A stretch of DNA of 64,000 bases from Deltaproteobacteria bacterium (GTDB taxonomy: Bacteria > Myxococcota > Kuafuiibacteriia > Kuafuiibacteriales > Kuafuiibacteriaceae): the NCBI GenBank assembly GCA_016713425.1, contig JADJPE010000005.1, positions 1,984,001 to 2,048,000 on the forward strand, in the 5' to 3' direction. The position numbers and the translations under genes are program-made. The notes beneath the pieces are model-generated. The model had not been told where the DNA came from, searched no databases, and saw nothing but the letters and a program-made list of their open reading frames with translations. The first letter of the stretch is position 1. Every line of letters begins with the position of its first letter. This document shows positions 35,757 through 44,124 of the stretch, piece after piece.

Positions 35757-38225
35757 CTAGGTTCTGGGCGGCGTGAGGCTCGGGGGGCGCGGGATCGCCG
35801 TCGCCTCGGGCACTTGTTCGAAGATCTGAGGTCGAACCATCAGGACGTGGCATAGGTGCCGAAGCTTGTCGTTCAGCGTGAGGCGTCCGCGAGCCTCATA
35901 GACGGCCTCCTGGGCGCGCTCCAGGTTGATCTTGAGCTGGAGTCGTTTCGTGAGTTCGGTCAGCTCTATGGCTGCGCTCAGGTTCTCATCCGACGGCTGC
36001 ATCACGGCCATGTTCACGAGCAGGTTCACCATGCTCTCGAAGAGACGACTGGAAGCGGTTCGGTCGATTTCGTAGCCGCGCTCCGCGACTTCGTGCGCGA
36101 TGTCGATCGCACGCTTGTACGCTTCGGGGTCGCGGCTCTCTTGCTGCTTCCGGATCTCGTCCTCGAACCGCCGCGAGAGCGTAAATTCGGCCGCCGCGAG
36201 CAGCTCTTTCGGGAGCTTGTAGCCGGCCGTCTTGAGCATGTCGAGCGTGCGCTGATGGTCGCTGTACAGGTTCGCGTACTGTTCCGAGAACCGCTGCAGG
36301 AGGCCGCCGTAGATGCGCTCGACGATCTGCTCATGGCCATTGGCGATGACATGCTCGAGTCCGTATTCCCGGCTGCCGCCAAACTCCTGGGCGGAAGCGC
36401 GCAGGAGCTTGGGCAACGACGCGGTCAGAAAGACCTCCCACACGGCATCGCTCGCCCGCTGGAACTTCTCCATCGAGACGAAGTCGCTGACCGCACAATG
36501 AAAGTCGACGCCGCCGAGGTGAAGCGCCGAGAAAACGTGCTGAAATTTCCTTCCGGTCGCGCGCGAGGTGAGCTCGACACGCCCCGTGCAGAGAGCGATC
36601 GTTCCGTGGTGTCGAATTCGGGCGTCGCTGACGACGAAGCTGTGCTCGGCCACCTCGCCCACCTCTTCTTCCTGACCGGCCAGGAGATGGATTGCGACAT
36701 GCGCCGTGATTCGGTGAGGAACGATTCGCGAAGGCTCGACGAACTTTCGGTAAATGTCGGCGCCTGTGCCGCGCTCTTTGCGGTTGCTGCGCGCCTCCGA
36801 GAGGCGTGCGAGGAACTCAGGCTCCGGCGAGGGCAGACCGAGATCGCGCTGGAGGTCCAAGACCTTGCCGGCGTATCTCAGAATTTGGATCGTCTCGATT
36901 CCTGCGATGTCGGAGAAGAACCAGCCACAGCTCGTATACATGAGCATCGCGTGGCGCTGCATCTCGAGGAGGCCGAGTGCCTCGAAGGATTCGTTGTCCG
37001 ATAATGCACGGCGGGCGTGGGTTTTGATGAACGCTTCCCGGTTTCGGTCCGGGTCGAGGATGACCTGGATGTACGCATTTCGAGCGGCCCATGGGTCGAT
37101 GAAATACTCGCCGCCACGGGTCTCGAACTGGCCGGCTGCAACGTCGCGCAAGAAGTCGAGCGCGCTCCGCAGTGGGCCCCGCCAAGCCTGATTCCAGCCC
37201 GGTTGCCCACCGGTGTGGCAGGCGCAGTCCCGAAACCATCGCCCCACGCCGTGTGCGCAGCTCCAAGAACTGCCTCGGCCGTCGGGCCCGAGAGAGATCT
37301 CGACCTCGTGCGTCGGTGCATGTTGGTCGAGGTATTCAGCGTAGTTGGTGACCCAGAAGCCCCTTCGCTTGGCTTCGATGGTCAGTGCATGGGCAAGACT
37401 GCGGTCGCCGAAGTGCGTGTGGTGGCCGTAGCTCTCTCCGTCCGTCGCCACCGATGAGACCCGTCCGTCGCCACCGGCCGCCGAGGCGAGGCTGTCGATG
37501 AATGCTTGGCTGGAGCTCAAAACGTTCTCGAACGCGATCGCACGGGAACGCGGCCCATCGTAGAAGAAGATGTCTAAGTAGCGGCGAGAACCGTCGCGGT
37601 GAAAGTACCGGTACGGCATGCTCGGGTCGACGCGGCCGTCGGATGCGTCCCGCCAGTCGTTGCTCCCGATCGGACGCACGCGCTGCGCCTGATAAGGCGA
37701 CAGAATCGTGAACTTGATCCCGGCGTCGATCAGAGCGCACAGCGTGTTGTTGTCGGCGGCTGCCTCCGGGAGCCACATGGCTTCCGGTCGGCGGCGGAAC
37801 CGATGAACGAAGTCGCCGATGCCCCAGTGGATCTGGGTCACACGGTCACGTTCGCTGCACAACGGCAGGATCGTGTGGTTGTAGGCTTGCGCGATCGCGT
37901 TGCCATGCCCTTTGCGCGCAAGAGCGCTCTTGTGGTCGGCCTCGATGATTTTGCCGTACGTGATCGAGTGATGCTCTTCGAGCCAGCTCAAGAGCGTTGG
38001 CCCGAAGTTGAAGCTCATGTGCTCGTAGTTGTTGACGATGGTCTCGACGCGACCTTCGCCATCGACGATCCGTGCATAGGCGTTGGGGCGATAGCACTCA
38101 TGGAAGATACGCTCGTTCCAGTCGTGGTAAGGTTCCGCGCCTTCCTGCCTCTCCACGATCCCCGTCCATGGGTTTTCGCGCGGAGGTTGGTAGAAGTGAC
38201 CGTGAACTACGATGCCTATCGCCAT
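35757..38225 (-). CDS. Glycoside hydrolase family 57 protein with DUF3536
   Basis: An 822-residue cytoplasmic protein. ATG 38225 has GAGG upstream and starts the family motif AIGIVVHGHFYQPPRENPW. Also typical are ERIFHECYRPNAYARI and YEHMSFNFGPTLLSWLEEHH, plus a later ATDGESYGHHTHFGDRSLAH segment with candidate catalytic acids. The C-terminal ~400 residues correspond to DUF3536 and are largely helical. GH57 enzymes act on alpha-glucans such as glycogen, but the substrate of DUF3536 members is not established. It begins two bases after the ligase stop and ends at the rarA ATG, so it is embedded in the pup-like operon. Confidence 0.9.
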   Translation of the reverse strand: MAIGIVVHGHFYQPPRENPWTGIVERQEGAEPYHDWNERIFHECYRPNAYARIVDGEGRVETIVNNYEHMSFNFGPTLLSWLEEHHSITYGKIIEADHKSALARKGHGNAIAQAYNHTILPLCSERDRVTQIHWGIGDFVHRFRRRPEAMWLPEAAADNNTLCALIDAGIKFTILSPYQAQRVRPIGSNDWRDASDGRVDPSMPYRYFHRDGSRRYLDIFFYDGPRSRAIAFENVLSSSQAFIDSLASAAGGDGRVSSVATDGESYGHHTHFGDRSLAHALTIEAKRRGFWVTNYAEYLDQHAPTHEVEISLGPDGRGSSWSCAHGVGRWFRDCACHTGGQPGWNQAWRGPLRSALDFLRDVAAGQFETRGGEYFIDPWAARNAYIQVILDPDRNREAFIKTHARRALSDNESFEALGLLEMQRHAMLMYTSCGWFFSDIAGIETIQILRYAGKVLDLQRDLGLPSPEPEFLARLSEARSNRKERGTGADIYRKFVEPSRIVPHRITAHVAIHLLAGQEEEVGEVAEHSFVVSDARIRHHGTIALCTGRVELTSRATGRKFQHVFSALHLGGVDFHCAVSDFVSMEKFQRASDAVWEVFLTASLPKLLRASAQEFGGSREYGLEHVIANGHEQIVERIYGGLLQRFSEQYANLYSDHQRTLDMLKTAGYKLPKELLAAAEFTLSRRFEDEIRKQQESRDPEAYKRAIDIAHEVAERGYEIDRTASSRLFESMVNLLVNMAVMQPSDENLSAAIELTELTKRLQLKINLERAQEAVYEARGRLTLNDKLRHLCHVLMVRPQIFEQVPEATAIPRPPSLTPPRT

Positions 38226-38227
38226 GC

Positions 38228-39949
38228 TTACAAACCTCGGTAGTCGTCTAATCGAATGAGCTTCCCGGTGATGCGGCCACCGATCGTCACCGAGTCCCAC
38301 GTGATGGCCACACGGGCCTCGGGGCCCTCGACCTTTCGCAGATCTTGGATGATCTGGCTCCGAATGCGCGCCGGGGTCTCCTGAGGAGCCCTGGTGCGTG
38401 CTTCGTCGACCCGATGCCGATCAAGGAGCACGGTCGTGAATCCCGCGCGCTCCATCTGAGCATGATAGCCGGACCCCAGCTCGTGGTATCGAAGGTCGAT
38501 CTTCTTCCTCGTTTCGTAGGATGCGTCGCCGGCCGCCTGCGCAATGAGTCGACGCTTGGTGACCCAATCGACTTTTCCTACCAGGGTCTCTGGATCGACC
38601 GCAAGTTGCTCCAGCATCTGTGCCCAGAGTCTAACGACTTCTCTCGCATCTATCGAGACCGCGGGTGCGGTGCGAACGAAGTCCTTTGCCTTCTCGAGGT
38701 AGTAGCGCTGGAGCGCCAATGCGCTCATCGGTGGGCGACCGCGCACAGCGACCTGGACCTTCAGACCGGGGTCCAGGGTGAGTCCGTGCAAAGCGTCGAG
38801 CGGATGCTCGAGGACCGGTGCGTCCGCGAGCAAGCCGGCTTCGGCCATATCGAGCACGAGGAGCGTTGTGCCGACCTTTAGGTACGCAGCCGTTTGGCAC
38901 ATGTTTGAGTCGGAGAATCCGATTTGGAGCCTCTGCCTCGGCCGAAAGAGCCGGACCAAAGGTCTAAGTCGAAACATGACGGGCGAGAGCAGCGACTTCA
39001 TCAGGTTACCGATGTCGAACACGACGTGGCTCCCTGGGTTCGCGGTGTATCGAAGCAGTCCATTGATCCCGGATGCTTTCTCGGAGAGTGAGAATGTCGC
39101 TGCGTGCGCGTCGAGCAGTGAGCCCGCACCCGTGATGACGGGGCGAGACACGAAGAAGGCGAGGGTCTGTCGCCGGATCGCGCGGAAGCCCAATCCGCGT
39201 ATGAGCGTGCCGTATGCAGCGAGAACGGGCGCGGAGGCTGAATATTCGATGAAGGTGAGCGCGTGACCCAACGCGCGCGACCGATGAGCGCGAGGTGCAA
39301 GCCCGAGAAGCGACGCGAGACCGAGGGCCGAAAGTGCGACCACGATGATCACGGCGCAGATCCAAAGCAGCGCGGTCGTCGCGAGGGCAAACGGCAGGAG
39401 TGACGCGAGAACGACACGATAGAGCACGAGTCTCCAGCCCGCCGCGAGGCTGACTTCGTAGTTTTCCTGTGCTCCGTATGTGTGGCCCTCCGCGTCACGG
39501 CAATTCTTCAGAAGGCCCAACGATCCGTTGAAACCGGCCTTGCGGAGCTCTTCCTCCGCGATGGGGAGAGCGTCGATGAGCAATTCTTCTTGCGCGAGCT
39601 GATAGAGCAGGACCTCTGAAGGTCCACGACATTCCGGTGTGCTGCCTTCGACCAAACCCTCATCGACCGCGTTCGGCAGCATCTCGTAGTAGAAGGCACC
39701 CCCGTTTTCGACGAAGACCTGCTGGCGGCCCCAACGTCGCTCTCCAGGCCCGGTCGCTACGAGCCTCGCGAGGGCGCGCGTGATGGCCTGGTAGATGAGC
39801 TCGTGCCCCGGCGTGGGCATGGGCGTGGGCGTTGCATTAGGCGCCCGGTCCAGAGGGGCGCCCTCTCCGATCCGGTGGCCGTCTGTTTCAGTGTCGGGAG
39901 AGAACCGAATCGCGTATTCGGTCTCCAGCCCGACGAGTCGCTCAAGCAT
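38228..39949 (-). CDS. pafA: PafA/Dop family Pup ligase-like enzyme with two-helix membrane insertion
   Basis: A 573-residue carboxylate-amine ligase family protein. Motifs match PafA in order: GLETEYA (residues 7-13, metal-binding Glu), ENGGAFYYE (81-89), STPEC (103-107), LLKNCRDAEGHTYGAQENYE (146-165), then LAFFVSRPVITGAGSLLD (263-280), GFSDSNMCQTAAYLKVGTT (344-362), DWVTKRRL (461-468) and DLRYHEL (485-491). In mycobacterial PafA the HENY motif and the next block are about 20 residues apart; here it is about 100. The ~80-residue insert contains two hydrophobic helices (about 174-194 and 196-217). A second, Pro/Thr-rich insert (30-48) lies where Dop has its loop. Located directly after the Pup-like gene. 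Because the modifier ends in Glu, ligase activity is more likely than deamidation, but depupylase activity is possible. Confidence 0.88.
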   Translation of the reverse strand: MLERLVGLETEYAIRFSPDTETDGHRIGEGAPLDRAPNATPTPMPTPGHELIYQAITRALARLVATGPGERRWGRQQVFVENGGAFYYEMLPNAVDEGLVEGSTPECRGPSEVLLYQLAQEELLIDALPIAEEELRKAGFNGSLGLLKNCRDAEGHTYGAQENYEVSLAAGWRLVLYRVVLASLLPFALATTALLWICAVIIVVALSALGLASLLGLAPRAHRSRALGHALTFIEYSASAPVLAAYGTLIRGLGFRAIRRQTLAFFVSRPVITGAGSLLDAHAATFSLSEKASGINGLLRYTANPGSHVVFDIGNLMKSLLSPVMFRLRPLVRLFRPRQRLQIGFSDSNMCQTAAYLKVGTTLLVLDMAEAGLLADAPVLEHPLDALHGLTLDPGLKVQVAVRGRPPMSALALQRYYLEKAKDFVRTAPAVSIDAREVVRLWAQMLEQLAVDPETLVGKVDWVTKRRLIAQAAGDASYETRKKIDLRYHELGSGYHAQMERAGFTTVLLDRHRVDEARTRAPQETPARIRSQIIQDLRKVEGPEARVAITWDSVTIGGRITGKLIRLDDYRGL

Positions 39950-39981
39950 AGCGGGCTTGGACTTCGGATGCGTGTGCGTGT

Positions 39982-40173
39982 CTACTCGCCACCCTCAGGC
40001 ACGACGGTCTCGCGAAGGTAGCGCGCCGGCTCGGTGGATGCGTCGCGGCGAATGTCCTCGAGGAGCTTCGTGAGGCGAAGCCGGAGCTGCTCTTCCGGGC
40101 GAATCGAGTCGTAGGGGCCACCGTGCGGGCCCTCCTCGGCTGCAGTGTTTGCTCTCGCCAAGTTGCTCGTCAT
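39982..40173 (-). CDS. pup: Pup/UBact-like protein modifier ending in Gly-Gly-Glu
   Basis: A 63-residue protein from ATG 40173, with GGGGAG about ten bases upstream; a GTG at 40227 would add 18 residues and is less likely. The sequence is polar and disordered N-terminally, then one charged amphipathic helix (RPEEQLRLRLTKLLEDIRRD), then ARYLRETVVPEGGE at the end. Size (Pup is about 64), helix, and terminal GGE match Pup and the Gram-negative UBact proteins, whose C-terminal Glu is ligated to lysines of targets for proteasomal degradation. A terminal Glu needs no deamidation. The PafA/Dop-family gene starts 32 bases downstream. The short frame could be mistaken for noise, but position and ending make it convincing. 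Confidence 0.82.
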   Translation of the reverse strand: MTSNLARANTAAEEGPHGGPYDSIRPEEQLRLRLTKLLEDIRRDASTEPARYLRETVVPEGGE

Positions 40174-40606
40174 GTTGCCCCAACTCCCCTTTCCTCGCGT
40201 GTCGACCCCGCGCTTTGGCCAGGTCACCCGCCGTCAGAGGAATCTTACGCCCGCCCGCGGCGCGCCCGTCAAGCCGCGACCCCGACCCGAGCCTCGTGGC
40301 GTCGTTGTATGGGTATCGGCGGAGGGTCGAGGATATGGCGGAGATGGCGGAGATGGCGGAGTGCGGGCGTACGTACATGTGCACCTGTCCTAAATGCCAT
40401 CATGCATAGGATCCCCGAGTGGGGTACAAGTCGAGGGCGCGACGGCGACCGCTTCCGCTCGGTGGACGGGTACTTGGGGTAAGGGGCTTTTGGGGAGCGG
40501 TCGCCCGCGTTTGGTCCCCTTTGTGGGCATCGCCTCTGCCCGATCGTGAGGAAAACGCGAGGAACTTCTTGCCACATTGGGTGGGCAAAGGTATCCGACC
40601 GCTCCG
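40174..40606. other. Intergenic region between divergent pup-like operon and yajC-sec operon
   Basis: This 433-bp region must hold two divergent promoters. It contains a 27-bp tandem repeat (40335-40361). Several short frames on both strands have no start signal or recognisable product. No RNA gene was recognised. Confidence 0.6.
40335..40361. repeat. 9-bp tandem repeat (three units) in the pup/yajC intergenic region
   Basis: Three exact copies of ATGGCGGAG lie between the two divergent operons. Copy-number change could alter promoter spacing. Confidence 0.95.
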
Positions 40607-40984
40607 ATGTTCCCGAATCTTCAGCATTTTGCTGCGACGATCCTCGCGCAGACCGGCGCCTCGCCCGGCGGATGTGCCGAGGGAAACGCGCAGTTGATTT
40701 TTCCGCTCGCCATGGTCGCGATCCTCTACTTCATCTGGATGCGTCCCATGAGCAAGGAGCGTCGGACGCATGCCCAACTGCTCGACAGCCTCAAGCGAGG
40801 CGATGACGTCCTCACGAGCAGCGGTTTGTTTGGCAAGGTCGCCGACATCACGCCTAAGACGGTTACGCTCGAGGTCGCGAAGAACGTGAAGATCCGCGTG
40901 CTCAAGACTTCGATCTCGCGCCGGGCCGAGGACGCAGAGTCGATCGACAAAGCAGAAGCGGCTTCGAAGGCGCCGCAGAAGTAG
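40607..40984 (+). CDS. yajC: Preprotein translocase auxiliary subunit YajC
   Basis: A 125-residue single-pass inner-membrane protein. ATG 40607 is used. The membrane helix (LIFPLAMVAILYFIWMRPM) and the following SKERRTHAQLLDSLKRGDDV and LTSSGLFGKVADITPKTVTL are diagnostic. It is the first gene of the yajC-secD-secF operon, which assists SecYEG export using the proton motive force. Confidence 0.95.
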   Translation: MFPNLQHFAATILAQTGASPGGCAEGNAQLIFPLAMVAILYFIWMRPMSKERRTHAQLLDSLKRGDDVLTSSGLFGKVADITPKTVTLEVAKNVKIRVLKTSISRRAEDAESIDKAEAASKAPQK

Positions 40985-41032
40985 TATGCCGCGTCCCGCG
41001 TGGTCCGCGTGACGAGAGATAGGGTGAATCGA

Positions 41033-42814
41033 ATGGAACGAAGCTGGTATTGGCGCTTTCTCCTGGTTCTCGGTTTTGTGGGTTTGGCTGCGTATTACGC
41101 GGCGCCCTCTGCGATCTACTTCATGGCTACGCCAGAGCAGCGGCGCTCGAAGAGCGAGCTCGAGGCCATGATCCCAAGTTGGCTCCCCAAGCATCGCTTC
41201 AATCTGGGCATCGACCTCCAAGGTGGACTCCACCTCGTGATGGGCGTCGACGCGGACAAAGCGGTGCAGGATCGCACCGACCGAATGGGTGACGAGATTC
41301 TCGAGGAAGCCCAGAAGAAAGACATCAAGCTCAAGTCCGTTCGGCGCCCCGGCGACGCACCCGAACTCGAGATCGTCCTCGAAGATGCTGCTCAGTGGGA
41401 GAAGCTGAAGAGTGTGCTCGAGGCCTGGAAAGGCAGTTGGGCGGTCAAGAGCCATCTTGGGGATACGGCGGTGTTCTCGATGGATTCTGCCTACGAGACC
41501 AAGCTCAAGGACGACGCGGTGGCTCAGGCGCAGAAGACCTTGACCAATCGTTTACCGGTGGTCGGCGAGGCCGAGATTCGCCGGCGCGGCGCGAGCTCGA
41601 TCATGATCCAAATGGCGGGTCTCACCGCCGAGCAAGAGACGTCGGTGAAGCAGAACATCATCGGTCGAACGGCTCAGCTCGAGTTCAAGGTCGTCGACGA
41701 CCAAAGCACGTATTTCAACGAGATCGCGGACCAACCCGATCGTCCGCCCGAAGTCGAACTCAAGAGCGAAAGCTATCAAGGGCCCGGCGATGCCATCGTG
41801 ACCCGGCCCTATCTCGAATCCACCGACCGCGCGAAGCTGAAGGCTTTCTTGGACCGGCATCCGGCTCCGCTTGGACGCGTGGTCGGTCTCGAAGAGTTTC
41901 GGACGAGCAAGAACGATCCCAAGCCGGTGTATCGCACGTGGCTCCTGAACAAGAAGGCCGACTTGACCGGCGAGTCCTTGACCGATGCGTTCGTGCATTT
42001 CGACACCGAAGAAAACGCCTACGTCGTCATCATGAACTTCGACCGCAAAGGCGCCGACGCATTTCATCGGCTCACGAAGGAAAACACCAAGCGCAAGATG
42101 GCCATCGTGCTCGACGACCTCGTGGATTCGGCGCCGATCATTCAGGGCCCAATTCCGAACGGTACGGCGCGCATTACGCTCGGCGGTTTCAAGAGCCAGA
42201 ACGAGATCCTCGACGATGCCAACGATCTGGCGATCGTCTTGAAGGCCGGTGCTTTGCCGGCGCCCGTGTTTCCGCAGGAAGAGCGGACGGTCGGCGCGAC
42301 GTTGGGCGACGACGCGGTCCGCAAGGGCAAGTTGGCGCTCCTGTTTGCGGGGTTGGCGACGCTCGTCGTCATGATCGCCTACTACCGCTGGAGTGGTGTG
42401 GTTGCACTCACGGCCATGTCGGTGAACATGTTGCTTCTCTTCGCGATCCTGGCTGCGTTCGATGCCACGCTGACGCTTCCGGGTATCGCTGGCCTCACGT
42501 TGACCATCGGCATGGCGGTCGACGCAAACATCATCCAGTTCGAGCGTATTCGTGAGGAGCTTCGGATGGGCAAGACGGCGCGCGCGGCGGTCGACGCCGG
42601 TTTCGGGAAGGCCTTCTCGGCCATCTTTGACGCCAACGTGACGACGCTGCTGGCGTCGATCGTCTTGTATCAGTATGGCTCAGGGCCCATTCGGGGCTTT
42701 GCCACGACGCTGGGTGTCGGCGTGCTCGTCAACACCTTTACGGCCGTCATCGTGCCGCGTCTGATCTTCGACTACTTCACGAAGGCTCGGCGCGTGCAGG
42801 AGCTGAGCATCTAG
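41033..42814 (+). CDS. secD: Protein translocase subunit SecD
   Basis: A 593-residue protein with ATG 41033 preceded by AGGGTG. It has an N-terminal membrane helix, the P1-domain motif NLGIDLQGGLHLVMGVD, a large periplasmic region with FDRKGADAFHRLTKEN, and five more helices containing GMAVDANIIQFERIREEL. It works with SecF to complete protein release on the periplasmic side. Followed after 25 bases by secF. Confidence 0.97.
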   Translation: MERSWYWRFLLVLGFVGLAAYYAAPSAIYFMATPEQRRSKSELEAMIPSWLPKHRFNLGIDLQGGLHLVMGVDADKAVQDRTDRMGDEILEEAQKKDIKLKSVRRPGDAPELEIVLEDAAQWEKLKSVLEAWKGSWAVKSHLGDTAVFSMDSAYETKLKDDAVAQAQKTLTNRLPVVGEAEIRRRGASSIMIQMAGLTAEQETSVKQNIIGRTAQLEFKVVDDQSTYFNEIADQPDRPPEVELKSESYQGPGDAIVTRPYLESTDRAKLKAFLDRHPAPLGRVVGLEEFRTSKNDPKPVYRTWLLNKKADLTGESLTDAFVHFDTEENAYVVIMNFDRKGADAFHRLTKENTKRKMAIVLDDLVDSAPIIQGPIPNGTARITLGGFKSQNEILDDANDLAIVLKAGALPAPVFPQEERTVGATLGDDAVRKGKLALLFAGLATLVVMIAYYRWSGVVALTAMSVNMLLLFAILAAFDATLTLPGIAGLTLTIGMAVDANIIQFERIREELRMGKTARAAVDAGFGKAFSAIFDANVTTLLASIVLYQYGSGPIRGFATTLGVGVLVNTFTAVIVPRLIFDYFTKARRVQELSI

Positions 42815-42839
42815 GCAACGAGCAGGAAGAATCACGCGT

Positions 42840-44081
42840 ATGTTCAATATCGTCAGACCTGACTCCAAGATCGATTTCCTTTCGAAGGCCCGGTTGTTCG
42901 GTGGAATTTCGATCGGCTCATTCGTCATCGCGGTCGCGATCATTTCGATCTTCGGCCTCAATCTCGGCCTCGACTTCTCCGGCGGGCACGAGATCCTTCT
43001 CGAGTTTGATGGCACCAAGAACGTTCGGATCGGCCAAGTCCGCGAGCGTCTCGACCGTGTGGCCTCGGGTGATATCGCCCAGGAAGAGGGCGGTAAGCGG
43101 TCCGTCGAGACGGCCGTGCAGTCGTTCGAGGTTCCGACGTCGACGTCGACGTTCTTCCTGGCTCGCATCGAACGTCAGCAAACGTTTGGCGACCAAGAGA
43201 TCCAGGCTTTTGATGCTGCCTTTCGGGCCAAGTACAAGGAGTTCTTCAAGCGGATTCGCTACAACCCCGATGCGGGCGATGTCGTCGAGGTCGAGTTTGT
43301 CGACAACGCCACCACGGCGATGGGGAAGCCCATCGACCCCGCCGATCTCGAGGCGATTGTAGCCGGCACGCAGCATGAGGTTCGGTTGGTGCGAGACATC
43401 GGGCGTCCCGATCGGCCCCGATTCTCAGTCGTACTGAAGGGCATTGGCGTTTCGGTCGTGAATGCGATGCGCGATCTCGACCCGAGCGTTCGAGCGGCGC
43501 GGGTCGAGTTCGTTGGGCCAACGGTTGGTCGCCAGCTTCGCGACGATGGCCTCCTTGCGGTGCTCTACGCGCTGATGTGCATCTTGGTCTACATCGCGCT
43601 TCGGTTCGACGTTTTCTACTCGCCGGGTGCGGTCATCTGTTTGTTCCACGATGCCGTGGTGACGGTCGCGCTGCTTGCGATCGTCGGCGAGGAGTTTTCA
43701 CTTGCGACCATCGCCGGCTTGCTCACTCTCGTCGGTTACTCGATCAACGACACGATCGTCGTCTTCGACCGTATCCGCGAGACGGCGGGCAAGGCGCAAG
43801 GCGCGGCGCTCCGCGAGGTGGTGAATCGAGCCGTGAACGAGACGCTTGGGCGAACCATCATGACATCGTCGACGACGTTGCTCGCGTGTATCTGCCTCAT
43901 GGCTTTGGGAAGGGGCACGGTTCTGGCTTCGTTCGGCGAGATCATGTTCGTGGGCATCATCTTGGGCACGTATTCGTCCGTCTACGTGGCCGCGCCGATC
44001 TTCATCTACCTTCGTGAGCGCTTTGGTCCGAAGGAAGTGGCACGCGTGGCGAAGACGCGCAGCGCGCAGTTCGAAGTCTAG
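42840..44081 (+). CDS. secF: Protein translocase subunit SecF
   Basis: A 413-residue protein, longer than the usual ~310 because of an extended periplasmic region (residues ~60-165, RVASGDIAQEEGGKRSVETA onward). Core motifs are NLGLDFSGGHEILLEF, VEFVGPTVGRQLRDDGLLAV and the C-terminal GYSINDTIVVFDRIRETAGK. Six membrane helices are predicted. It forms the SecDF complex with the preceding gene product. Confidence 0.96.
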   Translation: MFNIVRPDSKIDFLSKARLFGGISIGSFVIAVAIISIFGLNLGLDFSGGHEILLEFDGTKNVRIGQVRERLDRVASGDIAQEEGGKRSVETAVQSFEVPTSTSTFFLARIERQQTFGDQEIQAFDAAFRAKYKEFFKRIRYNPDAGDVVEVEFVDNATTAMGKPIDPADLEAIVAGTQHEVRLVRDIGRPDRPRFSVVLKGIGVSVVNAMRDLDPSVRAARVEFVGPTVGRQLRDDGLLAVLYALMCILVYIALRFDVFYSPGAVICLFHDAVVTVALLAIVGEEFSLATIAGLLTLVGYSINDTIVVFDRIRETAGKAQGAALREVVNRAVNETLGRTIMTSSTTLLACICLMALGRGTVLASFGEIMFVGIILGTYSSVYVAAPIFIYLRERFGPKEVARVAKTRSAQFEV

Positions 44082-44124
44082 GGCCGAGACTGACTCCGGG
44101 TTGAGGCGGGGACTGAGGACGCCC

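Noticed and set aside
40174..40577. Several short frames in the pup/yajC intergenic region
   Set aside because: They overlap each other on both strands, lack ribosome-binding sites and show no protein-like pattern.
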